Shown here piece after piece: positions 37,086 through 47,353 of a stretch of 64,000 nucleotides of DNA. The notes below the pieces were generated by a model, which did not search any database, was not told the origin of the DNA, and worked only from the letters and a program-made list of their open reading frames with translations. Position 1 is the stretch's first letter, and each line of letters opens with the position of its first letter. The position numbers and the translations under genes were made by a program. Origin of the DNA: Amaurobius ferox (Eukaryota > Arthropoda > Arachnida > Araneae > Amaurobiidae); the NCBI GenBank assembly GCA_951213105.1, contig OX578144.1, forward strand, positions 80,526,301 to 80,590,300. The letters are read 5' to 3'.

Positions 37086-37130
37086 TATCGTTGTAAATAT
37101 GTAACTTTCAGTTACATATTTACAACGATA
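37086..37130. other. Perfect 21-bp hairpin
   Basis: The left arm 37086-37106 and right arm 37110-37130 are exact complements around a 3-base loop, TTC. The arms begin TATCGTTGTAAATATG. It lies in the second AT trailer of the GC-rich repeat block, and the first trailer lacks the inverted copy. Confidence 0.9.
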
Positions 37131-37689
37131 AGACGTTTAAAATCTAATGATAGCGATAGACGATAGTTTCAGTATTAGAGCTCTAAATATTAAGTTTATT
37201 TTTTATTGTTTAAATTATTTAAATATTACTTCTTTTGAAATTGTAATAGCATTTTCAACAATGAAAGGTTAAATTTTAAAAATACATAAAAGGAAAAAGA
37301 ATGAAAAAAAAATTTTTTTTCACTTCAAAATTACATGAAACAGTAGAATTTTTATCCGATTATAACCAAAATAGGAGGCGATATATGGCATAGTAACCAT
37401 CATACAAAATTACAAATTCTTCGGTGTCATAGGTTCGGCCTTAACAAAAAATTAAAAAAGGATTTTGCCAGTGGTTGACTGCTGCTATTGCTGTTGCGGT
37501 GGCGGCGGCTAACAATCTCTTTATTTAATATAGAAAGAAAAGTTTAGTATAGATATATCCTTGGCAATAACTGAACCAGGTTTGGGAAATACGAAGATGG
37601 CATTGCAACCTAGAATTCTAACAATGCATGATTCATATCAGACACAGTCACCAGTGAAGGATCACGCATTCGAGCATATATTTCCAACT

Positions 37690-38250
37690 CCTTCCAATAA
37701 ATTTTTAATGGAATCAAGATCAGGTTGAATTAATTAGTTGAACTCTAACAAACCGGTTGCCATTCGGGAAGAATACGATGTTGTAATCTCTTATTGAAAT
37801 ATGCCAGCATTGGCAATAGCATCTGTGCAAAACGGTACAAATGGTAGGCCAGATGGTTAACATAGCTTGTACCCAGCCCAGAGATCTCCATAGGTACGAG
37901 TATCTCAAGGATTCAAATGCTTCCCAAACTACTGCGCAACCTCCATCTGTCTGTATTACCCTAACTTGGCAAGATGGATTCACTGACCAGGTACGATAGG
38001 TCTTTGCAAACTGCAGTCTAATCTTTCGGTGTCTTGTAGTCAACAAGGGCACACTATGTAAACATTGACTGCCATAGCCATTTTCGTCATAGTACGAGGG
38101 ATAGTCCTTGTGCTAAGGCAGGTAAATTGCTTACCACGAAATCTCGATGTGTTTTGCTGTAAGATAGCCAACCTATTTCTTAACACGATTCAGAATAGTC
38201 TGTGCATGTTTGTCATGACATGTGTGTCTCGACGCATGAATCTGTAAACG
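37690..38250 (-). pseudogene. Tc1-like transposase relic
   Basis: The minus-strand frame from 38052 reads MPLLTTRHRKIRLQFAKTYRTW, the segment between the DNA-binding and catalytic parts of Tc1-family transposases. VIQTDGGCAVVWEAFE follows, corresponding to the usual GGG.VMVWG motif. A frameshift then moves the expected FQQDNAP-region to another frame, with a stop (NAGIFQ stop). Upstream, 38250-38060, more N-terminal fragments are readable only with stops. No inverted repeats were found. It is an old, inactive copy unrelated to the one at 17395. Confidence 0.7.
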
Positions 38251-38793
38251 TTATTTTTTTAGTTCCTTTAAGGGGACGGTGGATGTTGAAATTTTTTGTA
38301 TTTATTTATTGACTTAGAAACATGAAAATTTGTATAAATATTCCTCTTAACATTACTACTCGTCTATAAAATACCATTCATTTTTTTTCAATTTTGTTAT
38401 AATTTTGTATTTTTTTAATTTAATTTTTTTTAACAAAAATTTGAAAATGCTCTTTGCGTGCCATTTGTTCACATTTTTGATTAATTTTACTTTATGATCA
38501 CTCAAAAACACATTATAAACAAATTTGGGTATTCATTTTTAAATCCTTTAGAAAGTTAATTTCTTAAAAATATTTTTCTGCATTAAAACTTAATTTTCAT
38601 CATTTAATTGGGTTATTATTCACTTTTAATTACCTTAATAAAGTTCAATTATAAAATGCATACCCAGTTTCATTAAAAAGTATGAAAGGTGTCTTCTTAT
38701 CAAATTTCATGCATCTCAAACAAAAATTAAGACGCATGGAGAATTTTAAAAATGTAAAACATTTGAAAATTCCGTTTCGAAAAAAAAATGTAT
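38251..38793. other. No gene seen
   Basis: AT-rich with many T runs; no recognisable domain. Confidence 0.5.
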
Positions 38794-38797
38794 TTAA

Positions 38798-38919
38798 TCT
38801 TTTGCTTACGGGTGAGACAGTGTCCATCCCAAGCGAAGAACCTCCCAAAAAGACAGGTATTTGACATACCCTATCCCAAACAGTTCTACCCCCCTTTGCA
38901 GGCATTGGCGTCCATGGAA
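38798..38919 (+). mobile_element. Partial TTAA-type MITE arm
   Basis: It starts after TTAA (38794-38797) with TCTTTTGCTTACGGGTGAGA and matches one arm of the family at 14606 through CAGGCATTGGCGTCCATGG. The opposite arm is missing; a different palindrome follows at once. Confidence 0.7.
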
Positions 38920-38975
38920 ATCGTCCACAGAAACATTCCACCTGCTGCAGCAGGTGTAATGTTTCTGCCGACGAT
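38920..38975. repeat. Loop-free 56-bp palindrome
   Basis: Two 28-base arms, meeting at CTGCTG|CAGCAG, are complementary with three or four mismatches. They replace the missing second arm of the MITE. TTAA follows at 38975-38978. Confidence 0.75.
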
Positions 38976-38978
38976 TAA

Positions 38979-39950
38979 ATGTGTAAAACAATGTTATATA
39001 TTAAAAAACAAACATTTTTAGTCGATTTTTGCTCATTTCAACGTCCACCTTCCCGTTAATTGTAATACATTATTTTGCTATCTCAGTGTATTGTTTTTTT
39101 CCTTTAACATCAAGTTTATTTTTTCACATAATATTTTAATTGTTGAACTCTACATGTCACAGTTGGTGCGAAAGAAACAGTTACATGTTCCAAACGAAAC
39201 GGAAAAATTAATTTCTTTCGCTTATTTCTTTAATTGTAATATAATATTTTGTCGTCTCTGTGTATTTTTCACAGTTACCGCGAAAACCTCAAGGAAAGGT
39301 TGAAGGCGAAACGGTAAAATTAATTTCATTCTCTTATTCTTTTAATCGCATTTAGACGCTTAACTCCTCTTACGTAAGGATGATGAAAAGTCGTCTGGCT
39401 CTTTCTCTAGAAATTCCATATTCGTTGTTCTTTTATGTTTCATAGGAGAAACGTTTTCGGCTAAACGGAAGCGGATTCTTCCTTCCCCAATATCGAGTTC
39501 TCGATAATAAAACGACTGCGGAAAAATCTCGCAACATTCGTTTCCACGAGATTCCGATACCAATTGTCACCTGGGAAAAACACGGGGTATAAAAAAAAGG
39601 AATATTCTATCACAATAAGAGGGCGGGAAAAACATTTCTATAAAACCACTTTTCTTTTGTATTGGAAATCTATAAAAGATGGCTGTTCGTTTCTTCTAGT
39701 ATCCAAGCGAATGGTTTCAGGTCTTCTGATTTAAAGGAACCTTTATAGGATAGGTTTTCTGGATAAATTTAAGAGGTTTGCCGAGCTTTGATTGTATCTC
39801 GTTTGGCGACGAACAAAAATGCAATGCATTACATATTTTTCTATCTTTTTAGGAAATTATTTGCTTTGATAAAAGTTGTTAATAAATCCTTAAATGGAGT
39901 GGAATATTTCGTTTAGAAACTATAGACTAGAATTCTTAGCTGAGGATTGA
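38979..39950. other. No gene seen
   Basis: Two copies of a TTTAATTGTAATA(C/T)A-type phrase followed by a cytosine-rich stretch occur near 39055 and 39230, suggesting a short tandem duplication. Open frames of about 70 codons have no known domain. Confidence 0.45.
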
Positions 39951-39954
39951 AGAA

Positions 39955-40722
39955 ATTAGGAATAGGAACGCAGCAACAAAGCCAGATAGAAGGAAAATGG
40001 GAATTGCAAAGTTTTACAGCATTGCTTAATTAGTAGGAACGGTCGCCAAAAATGCACGAAACGCTTACATGGAAGTCAGTAAATGTGTGTCGAAAACCTA
40101 GATCTTCCAACTCGTCCTAGAACATGAGCAGCCGTTTAGACGGCCGGTTAGTAAATGTGTCGAAAATCCAGACCACTCGACTGACCCTAAGGTTTACATG
40201 GTCAGTAAATGCATTCCATACTTCATCAGTTGCTAGACGCTGTAACAGGTCGCTAGATGCTGTAACGCTGTAGCTTCATCAGTCAGTAAATGTGTTGTTG
40301 TTGTTGAGATCCAGACCGTCCGACCTACCAGAAAGGTGTAAGGTAACGTCAGTAAATGTATGTCATACTTCATCGGTTACTAGATGCTGTAACAGGGTGA
40401 TACCTGCTGGAGCATCTATTAACCGATGAAGTATCGCTTTTCAATGTACGGGATATTGTTCGTTCTCATTTTTGCATATGTATGATCACTGACGGGGGGA
40501 TTTTAATCAGGTTCTACAATAGATTCCTGTGCATATAAGTGCTGTTTATTGTATCAACCCTAAATCTGAGAACACATTGCCTATAACTAAATTGTGTAGA
40601 TAAATGAACTGCAACCGATTTAGCATCTATTCCTATTAATTAAACAATGCTGTAAAACTTTAGATGTTCCTAATTTCATTGTAGTTGTCATTTTTGTTCT
40701 ATATCGCTTCGTTACCGAGTTT
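39955..40722. mobile_element. Foldback-like inverted repeat region
   Basis: The arm at 39955-40040 (AATTAGGAATAGGAACG..., GTTTTACAGCATTG) reappears inverted at 40630-40735 (CAATGCTGTAAAAC, TGTTCCTAATTTCAT). Between them the word CAGTAAATG(T/C) occurs several times. The outer side of the right arm passes directly into the 81-bp satellite. Confidence 0.5.
40294..40347 (-). mobile_element. 5'-truncated SINE, 54 bp
   Basis: It consists of the CAA tail and about 40 bp of the 3' end of the SINE seen at 48959 (minus strand here). It is flanked by a perfect GTCAGTAAATGT on both sides (40282-40293 and 40348-40359). Confidence 0.75.
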
Positions 40723-41402
40723 GTGTTCCTAATTTCATCAATTCTTCGCTAAGGAGCGCTGTAATCCCTTTTATTCGATCGGATATAGTCACTTGGCTAT
40801 AAGATGTTCCTAATTTCATCAATTCTTAGCTAAGCAGCACTGTTATTCCTATTATTCGATCGGATATAGTCACTTGGCTATAGGATGTTCCTAATTTCAT
40901 CAATTCTTAGCTAAAGAGCGCTGTTACTCCTTTTATTCGATCGGACATAGTCACTTGGCTATAAGCTGTTCCGAATTTCATCAATTCTTCGCTAAACAGC
41001 ACTGCTATCCCTTTTATTCGATCAGATATAGTCACTTGGCTATAAGATGTTCCTAATTTCATCAATTCTTTGCTAAGGAGCTCTGTAATCCCTTTTATTC
41101 GATCGAACATAGTGACTTGGCTATAAGATGTTCCTAATTTCATCAATTCTTAGCTAAGCAGAGCTGTTATCCCTATTATTCGATCGGATATAGTCACTTG
41201 GCTATAGGATGTTCCTAATTTCATCAATTTTTAGCTAAAGAGCGCTGTTACTCCTTTTATTCGATCGACATAGACACTTGGCTATAAGCTGTTCCGAGTT
41301 TCATCAATTCTTCTCTAAACAGCACTGCTATCCCTTTTATTCGATCAGACATAGTCACTTGGCTATAAGATGTTCCTAATTTCATCAATTCTTAGCTAAG
41401 GA
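40722..41402. repeat. 81-bp satellite array
   Basis: About eight units contain TGTTCCTAATTTCATCAATT, a GAGCGCTGTTA-like word and ATAGTCACTTGGCTATAA. Starts of the GATGTTCC/GCTGTTCC word fall at 40803, 40884, 40965, 41046, 41127, 41208, 41288 and 41369, so the period is 80-81 bp. Since 81 is divisible by three, the minus strand is open over three units (40907-41146) as a 27-residue repeat, but stops and one 80-bp spacing break it elsewhere. Confidence 0.9.
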
Positions 41403-44400
41403 TGTCACTATGATCATAAGGATCTAGTATCACTGGTTGCCCAAGTCAAAATTTATATGCCCTAGGAAGAAGTTGGTTAATCATCGACGATTTATAGCTC
41501 TTCCACTGATTGCTTAAAGATAGTATATCACCAGGCCCGTCAAAGTTCCTTAATGATATGTTGTGCTATATAATGGGTATGTGCAATACCGTCTGTTTCG
41601 CATCTGTCTTTATTTAGTTACGCAACCAGCTTCTGTATTTTGAGTGAATACACAATAAATGTGTTTAATTTAACTTCCTGCATTAGTGCGTTATTGTCCC
41701 TGGCTGTAAGGCCCTTTTGTATCTATTACAATCAAAGTTTAGAGTTATGTCACTTTTACTTTACATATCTATTTAATCACGCAACTTAAGCCAATAAATC
41801 CTATACAATAGAGCCTGGAAATGAACGTTACTTTACAAGGGATTCGAACAAAGGTTCAGTACTCTACAAGGCTACGTGACGAAACATCAGAATGGAATAT
41901 TGTGGAATAAGTTTGTTTAGAAACTCGAGTGGAGCCGTTAACTCCAGATATTTTTGAAACAAAAATACAGTTCAAAGTTCTTATAAAATTTATCTTTTAT
42001 CTAAATTACGAGCAACGCCGGGTTGAATACGCGGACCGTCCGACTCACCCTAGGGTACGAGCAGCAGATTCGACCGGAGAGCAACGCCTGGTGTCCCTTC
42101 TTGTGTTGCTGTAACATTCAAAAGAAAACCATCTGTGTAAAATAATCCTTATTCTTACTGTGGGGCTTGTAGGAAAAACCACACCGAACGCAAAAAATTC
42201 AAGCGAAAAATATATGCATGGGAAATTCCAGCAAGTAAACAGATGCGGCAATATATTGTTATCGATTTCTTTCTTTTTTCTGATTGGACGCAGCATAAGT
42301 GTAACAGATTTCTGTTGGAGTTGAGTAACAGGAAAGTGTGCCACCCGATGATGGATTTAACTCTGTTGGTGAAGCAATCATTGTAAAGGGCAACGCTTTG
42401 GGCGCTACAAAGGGAATGTTCGGGAGCTAGGTTTCATCAATAAACGGACTCAGACGCTCGAAACATCGTCTTATAAGCAATTTCCAGGGCTTCAAAAGAA
42501 ATGATGGGTAGCTGAAAAAATGTGGGTGGTGTTTTTTGAATGGAATATTATTTCACATAATACACCACTAAGAATTTTTTAATGAATAATATTTGCAAGC
42601 TTTTATTATTATTATTTGTGAGTTGGTTTTTGCGTTGCGAAAGTCTCCATGCCGTAAAATAAGTTTTACAGGAATTAATATCGCATGGAATAATACACAT
42701 ACATTTGACCTTTGCGACTTTTGACGACACATTTCGTGAAATATCGCTAACTTGATGACTTTCGGTTAATTCTAGAAAACCATAGAAATGAAAATAATAC
42801 GTTTGAATACAGTAAAACAATGCATTTGAATTGCAGATTTATTTATTTTCTATTTTAATTCTTTAAAATTATTTTTAATTCATAAAGTTAAAATTTTTCT
42901 CTCTTCATACTGAGCTGTAGGATTACTTGTATTTTCACTTTCTCATACAACAAAAAATAAAGTGTGTGGCAGCAAGCTGACTCTGCTTCTACCAAGGACA
43001 TCGGATCAAAGATGTGTACCCGAATTATAAGTTCGGAGTGGGAACTAGCTTTTGCTCTAAACGTATAATGTCAGTCTTGTAAGCACAAGGTCCCGAGTTC
43101 GAGCCTGGCGACTCTCAATCGTCACGAGTGTATTGCCGTCAGATAATTTTTTAATTCCAAATTATTATGGAAAATCACGTGCTGAGATCTCCTGAACACT
43201 TTTCGATTCCTTTTAAAAATATTTCGGTCTCTCTCTCTCTCTCTGTCTATCTGTTTATTAATATGTGTGTGTTGACATAATAACTTAACAAATGCATAGT
43301 GCTTATAAATTATGTATAAGTACATGACAGTAAGTTTAAAGTCTTACACGCCAGGTTTTGAAGCTCAATAAATTTCTCCTCCTGAACAAATACCAGCATT
43401 ACAATTTTTCGCTATTGCTATTCAATGCATTAAATGCATTTATTATAAAATTTATTTATTATTATTATTCATTAATAAAGTAATTTTCAAACCTCTAAAT
43501 ATACAAATTTCGTTGACTTCGAGTTTAAAAACGAGTTGTTTAAAACATTTGTTTTATATATTACTCCCTCCTTCCCAACTTTCAAATTCCCACCTACCCA
43601 CCATTTCCACCTACATGCTGATGCAATAAAAAATATCTTTATTATGGCAACCTTGTGTTACACACGAAGACTAGGAGGAAAGAAATGACTTGTGAAAAAA
43701 TAAAGACGTTTTTCTCAGTTTATTAATGATTCAAGAGACCTCGCACCCTTCTTTGAAATTGTGTGATGAAATAGCCAGGGTTGAGATTGCGGGACGGAAC
43801 AACTATCCATCCTGTGTGACGGCCCCTCTAGTATAAACTATAAAAGCAAAATCTGTGATATAAATACACCATGTTACTGTTAAATCATATCCTCTGGAAT
43901 GGCAAATGTAATTCCAGGATACAAAAATAAATTCGAAGACCTGGCTTTATCCTAACTCGGAATAAGCTTTAACAGGAACGAAATATAAATATTAACATTC
44001 TGACTGTCTCTTGAAGACCTAAAACAATCGTTACCTCGTTACTCAACGAGGATAAAAAGGAAACTGCTTCTCAAAACACTGACGGATTTGTAATACCAGC
44101 AGTCGAGATTAACTCATGAAGTTGACCTGAACTGATGTTGTCACGGTTGTTCTTAATTAATTTTCAGAGAAAATTCCAGATACTTGCTGAAAACGTCACA
44201 CTTGGCTTCAATTCTCCAACTAATCACAATTAACCAAAAGTCGACAAGTTGACGGTACTTTGACAAAATACGTCGCGCCAAATAAATCACCAAGGCCATG
44301 TTTTTATATACCTGACCATGAAGGTGTAGAAACAGGGTTAAAACTTCACGTTGGGGGAAACACCAAAATTGTTTAAAACGATAATTTAGGTATCGTTGTG

Positions 44401-44690
44401 GCATGATAAGCTCCACTATATTTACGTATTTCTATGGCAAAATGCTAGTATTAAATTAAATAATATTTATTTTAACTGTTTATTTTGCAGATAAACATTA
44501 TAACGGCAATACAAATTAGAACTCAAGCAAAATAGAATATTTCTACGTGTTCAAATTTATTTTATATTACGATTTTTTTTGTCTCTATGCTATACACCAA
44601 ATCTTACAATTTTCAGAACTTTTACTATTTCACTGATATAAAGCCCGTCCTAAGACGCTAATAAAATATTAAACCAATTTACAGTATATA
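41403..44690. other. No convincing gene; short Helitron-end fragment
   Basis: ACGAGCAACGCCGGGT at 42008-42023 matches the 3' hairpin of the Helitron at 45274. Frames of 60-99 codons are scattered and lack known domains. Short CT and GT tracts lie near 43220-43270. Confidence 0.45.
43050..43112 (+). tRNA. tRNA-like relic (weak)
   Basis: GGTCCCGAGTTCGAGCC resembles a T-arm with B box, preceded at a suitable distance by GTCAGTCTTGTAAGCAC, which could be an anticodon arm. No convincing D arm or acceptor stem pairs were found, so it is more likely a SINE or tRNA fragment than a working tRNA. Confidence 0.25.
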
Positions 44691-45273
44691 TCTATAAAGA
44701 AGAAAAGTATGTTTGTATGTATGTATGTATGTATGTATGATCCAACATCGCGGGAGAATGTCTGAACCGAATTGATGAAATTTGGTGGGTAGTCTTCAAA
44801 TAGCCCCACTAAAAATTTTGTCTATGTTTCGAGTTTCTAACACCAGGGGTTGTTGCGATATTAATGAAAAACGAAACTTTCGTTTGTCTCATCATCACGG
44901 GAGAACAGCTGTACCGAATTTAATGAAATTTTGTGGGTAGCTTTGAAATAGACCCTATAAATGAAGTCTAAGTTTCGAGTTTCTAAGACTAGGGGTTGTC
45001 GAGATATTAATGGAAAACGAAACTTTTTCCTTGGAGTTTTACTCTCTAACTCTATGATTCGCAACGAAAAAGGTTGGAAATCGTTGGTTTTAAACGTGAA
45101 AGTCAATTAAATCTCTAGTTTATCGAACGTATTAGTCACTTTTGAAAATCGCAGGTTCAAAATATAAATTTAAATGGAAACTCTACCACCATCGTTTATT
45201 TTTCAAAGGCTTACTCAAACAAAGTTATTAATTTGAATAATAAATAAATGAATATAAAATATCTATCTATGTA
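44691..45273 (+). mobile_element. Helitron-type 5' end and body, 3' end not found
   Basis: It starts after an A with TCTATAAAGAAGAAAAGTATG, followed by (GTAT)n. A block close to GAACCGAATTGATGAAATTT is repeated at 44765 and 44913. The start matches the Helitron directly downstream. No CTAG end with a hairpin was found before 45274. Confidence 0.45.
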
Positions 45274-45497
45274 TCTATATATATAAAGACGAAAAGTATG
45301 CATGTATGGTCCAATGGATCTGATTGGCTAAAGAGCGGCCAATCAGGTCCATCTCTTTTTCTTACATAATGCAATGAATTTACTTCTTTCACAGTGAAAA
45401 AACAATGTATAAAATTCACGACCCTATATGTTCCTCTGTAATTTTTATCAGAGTTTTGCATCGAAAATCCCGAGCAACGCCGGGTAACCGCTGCTAG
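45274..45497 (+). mobile_element. Short non-autonomous Helitron
   Basis: The 224-bp unit starts TC after an A (TCTATATATATAAAGACG) and ends with the hairpin CCCGAGCAACGCCGGG (45468-45483), a short spacer and CTAG followed by T. No coding frame. It contains the phrase CATAATGCAATGAATTTACT, also found near the 3' end of family A copies. Confidence 0.75.
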
Positions 45498-45663
45498 TAA
45501 TTTATAAATCACAGAACATAACTTAAAAATCATAGAATATAACTTGAAGACAACAGAAATTGAAAATCACAAATTAAATTTCGAGTTTGATGTTCTCGAT
45601 AGTGATACGCATAGCCAGCTGCCCAAGCATGAAAGTCCATCCTGAGACGTTGATTAAAATCTG

Positions 45664-47018
45664 ATGTGGGCAGCACATAACTTTCGTCATATAATGCAAT
45701 GAATTTACTTCTCTCACAGTGAAAAAATGTTGTACAACATTGTATAGAACCTTGCCGCGACTGGGAATGGAATCTGGATCTACGATCTGGCCAGGCTACA
45801 CTCTACCGTTGAGCTACTGGGGACGAAATTGCAAACTCGTATTGTCGAAATAGATGTATAAGATCCATGACACACTGTATTTAACGTCGAATTGTACATT
45901 TGTGGCTTTTCCAGGTGACAACATGCAAAACTTTTTCGTATCCAATTAACTTATATTTCGTGCAATTCTAAATTAATAATTATCAATATTTTTTTCATTC
46001 TTAATAAGAAATATAGTCCATATATTAAAATATGTAAATAGTAAATTCATCAATTAGGCGTTATGTTCATTAACTTGGCTTCATTTTTACAGTTTTGAGG
46101 ATATATTCGTCAATCAGGGGCTAAATATTGATAAGTTGGCGATATGTCATTAGATTATTCATCAAGTTCGCTAACTGTATCGCCAACTGTTGCAGACAAG
46201 TGGGGAGAAGAATAGGAGTATACTAGAAGGTATGCCTGTCATATGTTGGAATTAAAAATTTGCATAACATTACCTACGTGTAGCGTATCAATTTGGCGAT
46301 ATTTTTATCAATTTTGCGGCACTTTCGTTAGTTTCACAATATTCGAAAAGTCGCCAAGTTGGCGACATCCCTCTAAAAATATTGAATTTTCGTCAATTAG
46401 TCGTCATTTTCATTCATTTAGCGTCATTTTTATTAATTTGGCGAAATTTTCATTAATTTGGTAACATTTAAAAAAGTCGAAAAGTAGCAACATTCCGTCA
46501 ATGTCGCCAAAATATCGCTAAGCGTTATGGACGGAGTAATAAGTCATTCTTATAGTCTATAAATGACTATCGACGACCAAATACAAAACTATTACCCAAA
46601 GTATCATTTCTCATGAATGGAACGCGCTAGATCCATGAGAATGACGTCAATAAATGTATTGCATTATATTACATATGAAAAGTGAACATATTTCACAAGA
46701 GTTAAGATTTTCTTTCATTTTATGTAATTTTTAGATAAATTTATTTGTAAAATTTGCAATATCTCAAGAACGATTTATGCTAGCATTCTAAAGTTTATGT
46801 CAATCGTTTTCTAATGAAAAATTACATAAGGAATGATGATTTAAATAACTTTTAAAACGGTTTTGATTTTTTCATGATATTTTCAAAATTTCACTCGAAA
46901 ATTTTTGGGGGGGGGGGGGGTTCTGATCACTCGATTGCGTTTAAAACAATAAGCTTCTAGGATTCACGGATTGCAATTTTTGTACCAAATTTCCTTCAAA
47001 TTTCTCCATTCGTATGTA
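45664..47018 (-). mobile_element. Family A interspersed repeat, long minus-strand copy
   Basis: The plus strand opens TCTGATGTGGGCAGCACATA, the complement of the family 3' end. The other end is CGTATGTAAGGAAAGTAAAA. It is longer than other copies owing to extra sequence at about 45720-46200 that includes a tRNA-like head. TTGGCGA/TCGCCAA words are dense at 46290-46530. A run of 13 or so G lies near 46908. Confidence 0.55.
45752..45827 (-). tRNA. tRNA-like SINE head or tRNA pseudogene
   Basis: On the minus strand CAGTAGCTCAACGGTAGAGT is a good A-box and D-arm, but the B-box position reads AGATTCCATTCCC rather than GGTTCGANTCC. It lies inside a long family A copy, so a decayed SINE head or pseudo-tRNA is the best reading. 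Confidence 0.35.
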
Positions 47019-47353
47019 AGGAAAGTAAAAATTAAATCAAATCGAAAAACATAACACAAAATTCACGGAACGCAAATTAACTTTTTGATCAAACTTGAAT
47101 GTGACGATTATTATCAGTCAATACCGTAATTGATCAGCAGATGGTGTAATGCGTCTATGATTTTATGCAAAATTCTTTTTGGATTATATTTCATTTTTGC
47201 AACTTTGTCTAGAATGGATAGATAAGAATGCTCCAGTCAGTATTAAACAAGAATGATCAATCATGCATGAAGCATTGATTATGAAACACTTTTTAACTGA
47301 AATGTAATTTTATTTAAACATCTCTAAAATGCAATACATTTACCGGTCACATA

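Noticed and set aside
40722..41402. CRISPR array
   Set aside because: The units are contiguous 81-bp repeats without unique spacers, in a eukaryotic context.
43050..43112. Functional tRNA gene
   Set aside because: T-arm-like sequence is present but no complete cloverleaf could be drawn.
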